64,000 nt of DNA, taken from Conchocele bisecta. Lineage: Eukaryota; Mollusca; Bivalvia; Lucinida; Thyasiridae. Below the pieces are notes generated by a model. That model saw nothing but the letters and a program-made list of their open reading frames with translations. It made no database searches and was not told where the DNA came from. Shown here one piece after another: positions 51,723 through 60,836 of this stretch. The position numbers and the translations under genes were made by a program. Numbering within the stretch: the stretch's first letter is position 1; each line of letters starts with the position of its first letter. Where the stretch lies: contig CM055272.1 in NCBI GenBank assembly GCA_029237695.1, positions 33,056,791-33,120,790 on the forward strand, in the 5' to 3' direction.

Positions 51723-52503
51723 CACTAGAAAACGTGTTCATAGAACACGGATGCCCCACATATCGCTTTGATAGTAAACCAGGCCAATTTCCAAGTCCAA
51801 AAGGGGGAGATAATCCATGACTCAGTGTCAAAGCAAAAATAGAAATTTCCTTTGTGCATCTACACACCACAAAGAAGCTACGTACATACCAATCAAGCCT
51901 CCAGCTATTACGGTTTAGAAGTTTTACAAGTTACAAGGCGAAATGGTGAAATTCTAAGTCAAAAAGGGGGAGATAATCCATGACCTGACGGATGAATTAC
52001 AACTCGAAATAAACTTTGCACATCTAGTCATCATAAGAAAGCTACATCCAAGTTTCAGGTCTGTGCTATTACGGTTTAAACGTTTTACGAGTTACAAGGC
52101 AAAAATTGGGATATTCTAAGTCGAAAAGGGGGGAGATAATCGATGACCCGGGGGTCGAATAAAAAATCTAAATAAACTTTGCGCATCTACTCATCATAAG
52201 GAAGCTACATACCTTTTCAGGTCAGTAGCTAGTACAGTTTAAAAGTTTTACGACTTACAAGGCAAAATTGGGAAATTCTACGTCGAAAAGGGGGAGATAA
52301 TCCATGACCAGGGGGTCAAATAAAAAAATTGAAATAAACTTTGCACATCTACTCATCATAAGGAAGCTACATACCACATTTCAGGTCTGTATCTAGTATG
52401 TATGTACGTACTAGATACAGACCTGAAATGTGGTACGTACATACGTACTACGGATGGACTCAATTGTGATCACTGTCTCGCTATCCGCAAGCGGGCTCAA
52501 CAA
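51723..52503 (+). mobile_element. HINE with four ~155 bp core units; 5' and 3' ends not cognate
   Basis: The 5' end is ACTAGAAAACGTGTTCATAG with GGATGCCCCA. Core units contain 'aaaagggggagataatccatgac' and 'gcacatctactcatcataag' (51798, 51964, 52128, 52289). The 3' hairpin is CTCGCTATCCGCAAGCGGGC. The 3' arm does not match the 5' block, so the element may be chimeric. A snap-back palindrome lies at 52378-52435. Confidence 0.65.
52378..52435. repeat. Snap-back palindrome within a HINE core unit
   Basis: CCACATTTCAGGTCTGTATC is followed after ~20 bp by GATACAGACCTGAAATGTGG. The forward half is ordinary core-unit sequence. Confidence 0.85.
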
Positions 52504-52587
52504 AAATCATGAAACCAGCTGGGACAATCAAATGCTGGATATATAGAGGATTCACTCCTTGTAGGTGATTCACCACAGGAATGTGAG
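52504..52587 (+). pseudogene. DIRS RT fragment with degraded catalytic motif
   Basis: The block encodes MKPAGTIKC and, after a frameshift, GYIEDSLLVGDSPQECE. YIED occupies the place of the reverse-transcriptase YxDD box, so one catalytic aspartate is glutamate. It is interrupted directly after this by a HINE. Confidence 0.6.
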
Positions 52588-53510
52588 ACCAGATGGCCGC
52601 GGCCCGATTGTCGAGCCACCGAGGCATTTGATGGTCTCCGAATGTATTTATTTGAAGTTTGAATTAAGGGTTGTGGAGACATACGGTATGTAAAAACTTT
52701 AAAGCAAATTTTAAAGTCATTTGGCCTTGATCTTGGGCATGTGGGCCGCATGGGTGGGCTTTAGAATGAAAATATGGATGATAATAAAAATATATTTTAA
52801 GTTTGAAGTAAATCGGAGTAAGTTGTGTGGAGATTTAAAGTATGAAAAACTTAACACAAATTTGACCTTGACCTTGGGCATGTGGACCACATGGGAAGAC
52901 TATAGAATGAAAATATGGATGAGTAAGGTATGTAAAAACTTCAACGCAGATTTTATAATAACGCAAACTTCGAAGTCATTTGGCCTCGACCTTGGGGCAC
53001 AGGGGCCGCATGATTGGGACACAGAATGAATATATGGATGATGCCCAGTAAGCATACAAAGTTTCAAGCAAATCTGACTTACAGTTACAGAGACGTGAAA
53101 ACTTTAACGCAAATTTTGACAGAAACTTTAACGCAAATTTTGACAACTTTAACGCAAATTTTGACAAAAATTTAACGCAAACTTCTAAGTCATTTGACCT
53201 TGACCTTGGGCACAGGGGCCGCATGAGTGGGACACAGCATGAATATATGGATGATGACTAATAAGCATTATGAAGTGTCAAGTCAATGTGACTTAGGACT
53301 GCAGAGATATAAGGTGGACGGACGGACGGACGGAGACGGACGGACACGGATGGACGGACGGACGGACCAGACGGACGGACGGACGCGGCACGCACACACG
53401 CACACACGCACACACGCACGCACGCACGCACGCATGCACGCACGCACTCATGGACACCCGGACGTTATTGTGATCACTATGTCTCGCTTTCCGCAAGGGG
53501 GCTCGACAAA
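52588..53510 (+). mobile_element. HINE, TGTCGAGCC/GGCTCGACA class, inserted in RT
   Basis: The 5' end is ACCAGATGGCCGCGG. TGTCGAGCC (52609-52617) is an exact reverse complement of GGCTCGACA (53500-53508). The hairpin is 53480-53508. About four ~130 bp core units contain 'tttgaccttgaccttgggca' and 'gaatgaatatatggatgatg'. The long ACGG then ACGC/ACAC microsatellite is 53313-53451. Confidence 0.85.
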
Positions 53511-53717
53511 AAATGTCATTGACACAGTTGATCTAATGACAGATGTCGGCTTCATGATTCATGAAAAGAAATCAGTGTTGAAGCCCACACAATCCATTTA
53601 ATTTTTGGGCAATAACATAAATTCAGTGGAAATGATTGTGACATTGTCCAAAAACAAAGTGGATTTGATTGTTCAAGAGTGCAAAGAGATGTACAAATCG
53701 GCTACCATCACTAGGTC
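53511..53717 (+). pseudogene. DIRS RT fragment (thumb side)
   Basis: The frame reads NVIDTVDLMTDVGF and HEKKSVLKPTQSI, then a stop, then FLGNNINSVEMIVTLSKNK. The pattern 'G-hydrophobic-H-x-E/K-K-S ... FLG' is the usual segment just after the YxDD box in RT. It ends where MITE cc begins. Confidence 0.65.
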
Positions 53718-54206
53718 CAGAGCTCCAGATAAGTTTTATGTCTAAAGCGTACTACACCCCCTGATTTCAAAATCATTGTGTATTTTACTTTTACAAGTGG
53801 ATTATTGATTTTCTTCATTACTAAATAGGGAAAACATGATAAAAAAATATAACAAATTTAAAGATTCACTTATTTGAGCTGTTTGTTTTTTGCAGCTCAA
53901 CTAAGTGAATTTTCAACTTTATGACAGTATTTTCACTACTTAATTTGAAAATCAATGCGTATTTTCACATTGCTGTGCGTATTGTGTACTCCCACTTTTG
54001 ATAATCAATGCGTATTCAGCAAAAATAATTGCGTAAAAAAGGCCAATACGCACCTCAGGGATTCCGCTGGGGAAAATAAAAAAATCGACACTTCAAAAAA
54101 AAAAAAAAATATTTTTTTTTCTCGAAAATTGTAATTTTTTATCGCCAATTGTTTATTTTTATCGATCGCCAGCGGAATCCCTGGCACCTTATCTGGAGCT
54201 CTGTAT
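53718..54206. mobile_element. MITE family cc (CAGAGCTCCAGATAAG), full copy with nested dd
   Basis: CAGAGCTCCAGATAAGTTTT to ACCTTATCTGGAGCTCTG. The interior has inverted 'ttgagctg-ttt-cagctcaa'. MITE dd (54060-54185) is inserted next to the right end. Confidence 0.75.
54060..54185. mobile_element. MITE family dd, copy 2, with GCACCT duplication
   Basis: CAGGGATTCCGCTGGGGAAA to ATCGCCAGCGGAATCCCTG. GCACCT lies directly on both sides. Confidence 0.8.
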
Positions 54207-54290
54207 GTCTTATGGTAGGAATCTAGTTTCTCCGCTGTAGAATTTGCTCCATTACACCATCGCAATATCGAGATGGCAAAAACAAATGCA
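54207..54290 (+). pseudogene. DIRS RT/RNase H connection fragment
   Basis: One frame gives SSFSAVEFAPLHHRNIEMAK. The frame stays open across the following TTAA MITE if that MITE and one TTAA are ignored. Confidence 0.6.
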
Positions 54291-54523
54291 TTAACTCTTT
54301 GCATGCTGGGAAACTTGTGGGCTATAAATAGTTCAAAACTAGCAGACAAGAATTCATCATATTTTCTTGTATTTCTCCCCTTAAATATCATGAATATGTT
54401 TTGGAATTTCATTAGAATTGAGTCCTGATGAAACATGAGTGGGACATATTTACAGAGAGAAATAAAACATATACTCCTAATTCGTTTGGCGGATATTTTC
54501 GCCGCTAGCATGCAAAGAGTTAA
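54291..54523. mobile_element. TTAA-type MITE, CTCTTTGCATGC family, copy 3, in the DIRS frame
   Basis: TTAA (54291-54294) and TTAA (54520-54523) bound CTCTTTGCATGC and GCATGCAAAGAG. The central palindrome is degraded. Confidence 0.85.
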
Positions 54524-54652
54524 AAATGTTGAGAGGCAATGTTAATGATAAAATGGAGGTTACTAGTCCCATGAAGACAGATCTAGAATGGTGGATTGAA
54601 CATCTCGGCAGTCAATGAAGGATAATTGATCATGGTAATGCTGATACAATAA
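54524..54652 (+). pseudogene. DIRS connection/RNase H start
   Basis: The frame reads GNVNDKMEVTSPMKTDLEWW and IEHLGSQ, then a stop. The 'DLxWW' motif is characteristic of the connection ahead of RNase H in DIRS-type polyproteins. Confidence 0.65.
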
Positions 54653-54838
54653 CAGGGATTCCGCTGGCGATCGCCACTTTCGCAATTTGCGATAAAAATA
54701 AACAATTGGCGATAAAAAATTACAATTTTCAAAAAAAGAAATTAAAAAACTTTTTTTTTATTTATTTTTTTTCGAAAATTGTAATTTTTTATCGCCAATT
54801 TTTTGAAGTGGCAATTTTTTTTTCCCCAGCGGAATCCC
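54653..54838. mobile_element. MITE family dd, copy 3, in the DIRS frame
   Basis: CAGGGATTCCGCTGGCGATC to CCCCAGCGGAATCCCTG. AATAA flanks both sides. It is strongly self-complementary. Confidence 0.8.
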
Positions 54839-55018
54839 TGAATAATCGTATCAGACGCCTCACTATCTGGTTGGGGATCAGTTTGTAATGGTCATAAAAT
54901 AGGCGCTGATTGAAAGAAAATGAATCTGACAATCAAATCAATTATCTGAAAATGTTAGCAGCACTACTAGAGTTGAAAGTATTCTGCGGTCATCACCATG
55001 ACACACATGTGCAAATAC
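54839..55018 (+). pseudogene. DIRS RNase H, first part
   Basis: IIVSDASLSGWGSVCNG carries the D-A-S...GWG signature that opens the RNase H fold; LAALLELKVFCG follows. One in-frame stop lies between. Confidence 0.7.
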
Positions 55019-55022
55019 TATA

Positions 55023-55370
55023 GAAATGAATGGCCTTTTTGTGGAATTTATCGGGGTATAAACTTGGAAAAGTCGCGGAAATACTGGACAAAGGTCGGAA
55101 GGCCTCGTCCAGTATTCCCGCGACTTTTCCAAGTTTATATCCCCGATAAATTCCACAAAAAGGCCATTCATTCCTTATAATTCCAGCATTTGAAATAAAT
55201 TCATCAAGAAAATGTGTTTATTTTCCGTTTTCTTAAGAATTATTTTAACTGCGCCTCACGATTACGGAAAATAGTTCGGCGGGAGTTTACTGGGATATAA
55301 ATTTTGGACAGAGACTTGCTACGGGCCAATCAAATGTTAGGGAATTGTGTAAATATTTTTGTGCTGGAAT
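55023..55370. mobile_element. TATA-flanked 348 bp insertion containing a 65-bp-arm palindrome
   Basis: TATA lies on both sides (55019-55022, 55371-55374). The left part is a palindrome: AATGAATGGCCTTTTTGTGG (55025) mirrored at 55153-55172, centre near 55098. The right end segment 'gtgctggaattata' recurs at 45070-45140. Its removal leaves the RNase H frame open. Confidence 0.7.
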
Positions 55371-55640
55371 TATACAGTGATATCACCTGTACCGGTTCAT
55401 ATATTAACAACATGGGCGGGATTAAATCATTGAAACAGTGCAATAACATCGCTGTAGAAATGTGGTCATGGTGTAGAGAACGGAGGATATAGGCTTAGTG
55501 CTGCTCCCATTGCAGGGGTTGATAATGTTGACTACAAATCTAGTAATTTCAATGACAACATTGAGTGGATGCTCGATCCTAGCATATTCCACACAATTAC
55601 CATTATCTGGCCTCAAGGCTCAACAAACAGTTAAATAGTA
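55371..55640 (+). pseudogene. DIRS RNase H, second part
   Basis: SDITCTGSYINNMGGIKSL, then NNIAVEMWSWCRERRI, then stops and shifts; further on NVDYKSSNFNDNIEWMLD is legible. 'AYINNMGG' with a following WxW segment is typical of DIRS RNase H. It ends 'cctcaaggctcaacaaacagttaaatag'; a near copy of this lies at 58479. Confidence 0.7.
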
Positions 55641-55847
55641 TCAGTAGCCTATTTCACAAACATTGCAAAGTATACTTATCTAACAAAAGTATACTTTGAG
55701 GGAGACATTTTAAATTTAAGGATTAATTTATGAATTTTTATTATATTCAATTTATTACATTATCATGCACAGCCAATAATAAATTCAGTATAATAATTCT
55801 GCATACTTTTAATCATCAAATATGTGCAGTGGTTAGTTCTATATGAA

Positions 55848-58377
55848 ACTAGAAATGGACGCTTGTCGACAAGCGCATGTGTATCCCCCTCCCCAGATAC
55901 ACAAGTAGTTTGAAAAAAGGGTGATCGAGTTATGCTCCGGAGACAAAATCGGTGACGGACAAAGGGAGATAACTAAACAATTAGTGATGCAAGAGTTGTC
56001 AATCTTGCGCGACACACCTTTAGGGTCTATGCATGTGTGAAGCTACTGGAGTGCAGAATTATTTGTTAATAGTCCTATATTTATGTACATATATCTATCT
56101 GCACAGGTGCACATAATGCCACAATATTTTCAACACAGTTGACGGAAATGTAATATAGAATGTAAATAAAAAAAATAATGCTCGCTACTGGAGCCGAGAA
56201 TTTTTTTTAATAGTCCTATATTTATCTACATATATCTGCACAGGTCCACATACTGCCACAATATTGTCAACACAGTTTAGGTAAATGTAATAATTTAGCT
56301 GTATAAATTACCTGTAATAAGTTAGTGGTCAGTTAAAAAATTTAAAAAGAATGTAAAAAATTTTTTTTTAAAAAAAAAGTTGAAAAATAAAAAATAATAA
56401 TACTTGCTACTGGAGCCCAGAATTTTTTTTTAATAGTCCTATATTTATCTACATATATCTGCACAGGTCCACATAATGCCACAATATTTTCAACACAGTT
56501 TACGGAAATGTAATATACAAATTTTTTTTTTTTAAATAATGCTCGCTACTGGAGCCCAGAATTTTTGTTAATAGTCCTATATTTATCTGCATATATCTGC
56601 ACAGGTCCACATACTGCCACAATATTGTCAACACAGTTTACGGAAATGTAATAATGTACCTGTATAAATTACCTGTAATAAGTTAGTGGTCAGTTAAAAA
56701 ATTGAAAAAGAATGTAAAAAAAAAAATGGAAAAAAAAATTAAATTAAAAAAAAGAAAAAGAATAATGCTCCCTACTGGAGCCCAGAATGTTTTTTAATAG
56801 TCCTATATTTATCTACATATCATATATACACAGGTCCACATATTCCCACAATATTTTCAACACAGTTTACGGAAATGTAATATAATCATTTACCTGTATA
56901 AATTACCTGTTGTCAGTGGTCAGTTGCACATGCTAGCACATGCACAGGTGAATAGTCTGTATATAGCACTTACCACCTTATGCTACTAGACAAAAATTGA
57001 AAAATAATTTGAAAAAAAAAATGAACAAAAAAAAATGGAAAAAAAAAGTTTAAAAATAATAATGCTTGCTACTGGAGCACAGAATTTTTTTTTAATAGTC
57101 CTATATTTATCTACATATATCTGCACAGGTCCACATAATGCCACAATATTTTCAACACAGTTTACGGAAATGTAATATAATCATTTACCTGTATAAATTA
57201 CCTGTAAGTGGTCAGTGGTCAGTTGCACATGCTAGCACATGCACAGGTGAATAGTCTGTATAAAGCACTTACGACCTTATGCTACTAGACAAAAATTGAA
57301 AAATAATTTGAAAAAAAAAAACAAAAAAAAAAAAAAAAAGGAAAAAAAAAAAAAAAAGGAAAAAAAAAAGAAAAGGAAAAAAATAATAATGCTTGCTATT
57401 GGAGACCAGATTTTTTTTAATAGTCCTATATTTATCTACAAAAATCTGCACAGGTCCACATAATGCCACAATATTTTCAACACAGTACCCAATGTAGTGA
57501 TTTACCTGTATAAATTACCTGGTCAGCAGTGGTCAAGCACTGGACATCTGCACATGCTAGCCCATGCTAGCACATGGTTCTCCCAGTTTTTTTTGTTCTC
57601 TCTACAGGTAAGGTGTACAGAGCACACGAGAAAAGGTGTACAGAGCAGACGAGAAAACAGGTCTTCATGCATTATTGTCCAGTTTGTAGAGTGCGCAAAA
57701 CAAAAAAGGGAGATAACTCAAAAATTAGCTACGCAAGAGTTGTCATTCTTGTGCGCGACACACCTCCGGGTCGTGTCTATGCATGTGTGAGTTTCATGAA
57801 AATATTCCAAAGGGTGGTCGAGTTATGCTCCGGACAGGAAATCAGTGAGCGAAAACAAAAAAGGGAGATAACTCAAAAATTAGCTATGCAAGAGTTGTCA
57901 TTCTTGTGCACGACACACCTTCGGTTCGTGGTCTAATTGAATGTGTTAAGTTTCATAAAAATATTCCAAAGGGTGTCGAGTTATGGTTAATCAGTTGCGC
58001 AAAACAAAAAAGGGAGATAACTAAAAAAATAGCTATGCAAGAGTTGTCATTCTTGTGCGCGACACACCTTCGGGTCGTGGTCTATGCATGTGTAAAGTTT
58101 CATGAAAATATTCCAAAGGGTGGTGGAGTTATGCTCCGGACACGAAATCAGTGCGGGAAACAAAAAAGGGAGATAACTAAAAAATTAGCTATGCAAGAGT
58201 TGTCATTCTTGCGCGCGACACACCTTCGGGTCGTGGTCTATGCATGTGTGAAGTTTCATGAAAATATTCCAAAGGGTGTTCGAGTTATGCTCCGGACAAG
58301 AAGTGTCTGCGGCGGACGCAGACGCGGCGCGCTGTCAAATCCATAGTATCCCCCGACGGAGTCCGGGGGATACAATA
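55848..58377 (+). mobile_element. 2.5 kb HINE, TGTATCCCCC/GGGGGATACA class, with two repeat arrays
   Basis: The 5' end ACTAGAAATGGACGC includes the small palindrome GCTTGTCGACAAGC. TGTATCCCCC (55880-55889) is an exact reverse complement of GGGGGATACA (58365-58374); the hairpin is 58346-58373. Core units of ~150 bp with AAAGGGAGATAACTCAAAAA and GAGTTATGCTCCGGAC lie at 55905-56045 and, four times, at 57700-58300. Between them are seven ~125-330 bp units starting 'gctactggagcccagaattt'. The frames of 97-146 codons here are repeat translations. Confidence 0.85.
56050..57540. repeat. Array of seven units inside the HINE
   Basis: Units contain TCCTATATTTATCTACATAT, 'tctgcacaggtccacataatgccac' and 'acacagtttacggaaatgtaat', beginning near 56062, 56195, 56420, 56550, 56790, 57080 and 57400, with A-rich spacers of variable length (e.g. 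57300-57390). Unit length varies because of spacer expansion and deletion. Confidence 0.8.
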
Positions 58378-58452
58378 ATGCATTTTGGGAAAAATAAATG
58401 ATTATACTCCCTCAAAGTATACTTTGCTAGATAAGTATACTTTGCAATTTTT

Positions 58453-58760
58453 TTGTAAACCAGATGTCGACATGTTTGCCTCAAGGCTCAACAGTTAAAT
58501 AGATTCGTTTCATGGCAACCAGACCCTGAGGCAGAGTCTGTGAATGTGTTTACACGCAGTTGGTCAGGTATCTATTTTTATGCCTTTCCTCCTTTCAGCC
58601 TCCAGGTTGCCAGACTGCCGACGAAACTCGGGGCAGACAGAGGGGAGTGTGTTCTGGTGGCTCCAGTATGGCCCATGCAGGTGTGGTTTACGGCCGGATT
58701 CGAGTCTGACAATCCCAGGATCGGGAAAGAAACATCCATTATCAAACAATCTTAACCTAA
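58453..58760 (+). pseudogene. DIRS polyprotein, region after RNase H
   Basis: KPDVDMFASRLNS, a stop/shift, then SWQPDPEAESVNVFTRSW and IYFYAFPPFSLQVARLP and VLVAPVWPMQVWF. The 'PDxDxFASRLN', 'AFPPF' and 'PxWPxQxWF' landmarks belong to the conserved RNase H-downstream part of DIRS-like elements. Confidence 0.75.
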
Positions 58761-59167
58761 TGGTTTGCCGGCTATCAGGCTCTCATTACAAAACCGAAAC
58801 ATTTCGTCAAAATCTACAGCCATCATCATGGCATCTTGTAGATATTCAACTCAAAAGCAATATTCTGTCTATGTACGAAGGTTTTTTCGCTACTGTGAGC
58901 AATTTTTTTAGTAAAATTCACACAAATCTGAGTGATATTCTGGATTTTCTGACAGAACAATTTGAGGCAGGTGGTTGATATAGCTCGATAAATACGGCCA
59001 GATGTGCCATCAATAAATAGGTTTAGTGATAGATGGATTTTCTGTCAGCTCACACCCATTAGTCGTAAGGGTGTTTTTAATCTAAAGCTGACAAAACCGA
59101 AATACAAGGTACAATGAAACATGGGATGTACAGAGTTTCTAGTATATTGAAAAAATTGTCACCGTTC
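58761..59167 (+). pseudogene. DIRS tyrosine recombinase, N-terminal part
   Basis: TNLSDILDFLTEQFEAGG, a stop, then YSSINTARCAI match the SAM-like, DNA-binding N-terminal domain of DIRS tyrosine recombinases. PISRKGVFNLKLTKPKY follows in another frame. Catalytic R-H-R-Y residues are not visible in the surviving sequence. Confidence 0.65.
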
Positions 59168-59485
59168 AGGGGCGGATCTGGAGGGGGGGGGGGGGGGGGG
59201 GGGGTCTAGGTCTCCCGGAACCCCCCACCCACCCCCATTCAGCCACGGAGTTTACATAGATCACAGTTTACCACCAGTTGGAGTCTGGATTTAAATGCCG
59301 TAAAACACAGGAAAGTGCATTTCGAAGAGCTAGAAAATAGGACAACCCCCTAGTTGCGAACGGTAACTCTTGCAATTACTCCCGTACCGTCCGTAGCTAG
59401 CTACGTACGGTACGGGAGTAGATTGCAAGAGTTACCCTCACAACTAGACAACCCCCTCATTCCCCAAATGCTGGATCCGCCCCTG
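59168..59485. mobile_element. hAT-like element (CAGGGGCGGATC), copy 2, in the recombinase
   Basis: CAGGGGCGGATCTGGA and CTGGATCCGCCCCTG are inverted ends; CCGTT lies on both sides. A G run (about 59182-59203) follows the left end. It carries a nested hairpin element (59351-59446). Confidence 0.85.
59351..59446. mobile_element. 96-bp hairpin element with a perfect 10-bp duplication
   Basis: TAGTTGCGAACGGTAACTCT to 'agagttaccctcacaacta' with centre CCGTAGCTAGCTACG. GACAACCCCC occurs at 59341-59350 and 59447-59456. The related hAT-like copy has a single GACAACCCCC at 4861. A ~10 bp duplication suggests a Mutator-like origin. Confidence 0.85.
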
Positions 59486-59640
59486 CCGTTTGTAACCTAT
59501 CACTAAAACTACTGACTTATATAAATTATTCATGCTTATTGCTCACTTTAGTCAGCAGAACACTGTCCCTTCATTTGATGGAGATACAAAATATCAGGAA
59601 GAATTATACATCATATTATTTGGAATATAGAGGAATTATT
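59486..59640 (+). pseudogene. DIRS tyrosine recombinase, further fragment
   Basis: CNLSLKLLT and SRTLSLHLMEIQNI continue the recombinase after the hAT-like insertion. The frame decays after about 59640. Confidence 0.5.
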
Positions 59641-59732
59641 CTGCGAGGGGTTTTATTTCAGAAATAGCTGTCTGCGTGATTGAATAATGCTGCTAAATTT
59701 GGTATTGTCGAACTCCTGGAATGTTGTCATCA

Positions 59733-59938
59733 TTAACCATTAGAATGCGGGAACCGAAAATAGTCGTCTGCTGATAATTCATATTTTGTCTTTTCTCTCA
59801 GTAAAAACATGGTTTGGCAGCCTTTTAGAATCATTTCCATTGGAAATGATTCTAAAGTGCTGCCAAACCAAGTGGAAAATGGAAAAATAAAAAACATTCA
59901 GCAGACGACACAAATTAATTCAGCATTGTAAGGGTTAA
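59733..59938. mobile_element. TTAA MITE, diverged e-family relative
   Basis: TTAA (59733-59736) and TTAA (59935-59938), inner GTCGTCTGCTG and CAGCAGACGAC, and the hairpin AACATGGTTTGGCAG... around CATTTCCATTGGAAATG. Confidence 0.8.
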
Positions 59939-60089
59939 AAGAAAGACATTGCAGTCGCATTGACTAAAATAATATTTACCTCATAACTCATGCATGCCAC
60001 TATATTATGCAAAACCAAAACAATAGACCACGCAATCCCACACTATGTTGTCAATCTATACTTTTTTCAGTTTCATCAATACAGTGGAA

Positions 60090-60337
60090 CAGAGCTCCAG
60101 ATAAGCTGCGTATTTGCGTAAATACCCAATTAAAATGGCCAAAAACCCAATTGAAATCAGAAGTAGTGAATATCAAAAAGCAATGAGAAGCAAACTATTC
60201 AATAATTGCGGTCTGCTGATGTGTAAACAGTAGTGTGGTTTTATTTTACCCAATTAAAATTTTGAAATACCCAATTAATTGCTTCAGAAATGATGGAGTG
60301 ACAATACTCAATTACTAATTCCTTATCTGGAGCCCTG
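60090..60337. mobile_element. hAT-like MITE family f, copy 7, internally deleted
   Basis: CAGAGCTCCAGATAAGCTGC to TTCCTTATCTGGAGCCCTG; the central palindrome is deleted between 'aaaagcaatga' and 'gaagcaaactattc'. Confidence 0.8.
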
Positions 60338-60366
60338 GAGTATCATATAGGTGAACAAATCTCCAC

Positions 60367-60742
60367 CAGGGCTCCAGATAAGGAATTAGTAATTGAGTAT
60401 TGATACTCCATCATTTCTGAAGCAATTGGGTATTTCAAAATATTAATTGGGTAAAATTAATCACACTACTGTTTACACATCAACAGACAGCAATTATTGA
60501 ATAGTTTGTTTCAAAATGAAAACATATCTTGGAGACAATTCTATTGAAATACCACGATGTGTTTTCATGGAAAAATAAGAAAAATATGCTATATTTGTGG
60601 ACTGTTTATTGTTTTCTGTAGCATGATAAAGATACCACAAAATATTCATTGCTTTTTGCTACTCACTACTTCTGATTTTAATTGGGTTTTTGGCAATTTT
60701 AATTGGGTATTTAAGCAAATACGCAGTTTATCCGGAGATCTG
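60367..60742. mobile_element. hAT-like MITE family f, copy 8, opposite orientation
   Basis: CAGGGCTCCAGATAAGGAAT to GCAGTTTATCCGGAGATCTG. It is head to head with copy 7 at a distance of 30 bp. Confidence 0.8.
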
Positions 60743-60836
60743 ATACTCTAAACTATCATTTTCGCAAGTTAATGAAGGTACGGTACATGTATAAATCTGT
60801 TATTTGGCGTTTATGCAAAAACATGGTTATAATAAC

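Larger units (their letters stand above)
55644..58452. mobile_element. MITE family h, copy 7, split by a large HINE
   Basis: CAGTAGCCTATTTCACAAAC to 'ttagttctatatgaa' (55847), then after the HINE 'atgcattttgggaaaaataaatg' to 'agtatactttgcaa' (58448). The right terminal CTACTG is lost. Confidence 0.8.
52504..59640 (+). mobile_element. Relic of a DIRS-like retrotransposon (RT, RNase H, tyrosine recombinase)
   Basis: Six separated blocks, all on the + strand and in the right order, encode parts of RT, the RT/RNase H connection, RNase H, the downstream region and the N-terminal part of a tyrosine recombinase. This gene order is that of DIRS elements. Later insertions at 52588, 53718, 54291, 54653, 55023, 55644 and 59168 separate them; several can be removed at their target duplications with the frame intact. 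Stops and frameshifts are frequent, so the element is dead. The 5' part (gag-like and early RT) and terminal repeats were not found. Confidence 0.7.

Noticed and set aside
53258..53496. Cysteine/valine- or proline-rich frames
   Set aside because: They are translations of the ACGG and ACGC/ACAC microsatellite of a HINE.
57497..58346. Frames of 97-146 codons, partly C-rich
   Set aside because: They follow the ~150-bp HINE core units and repeat with them.
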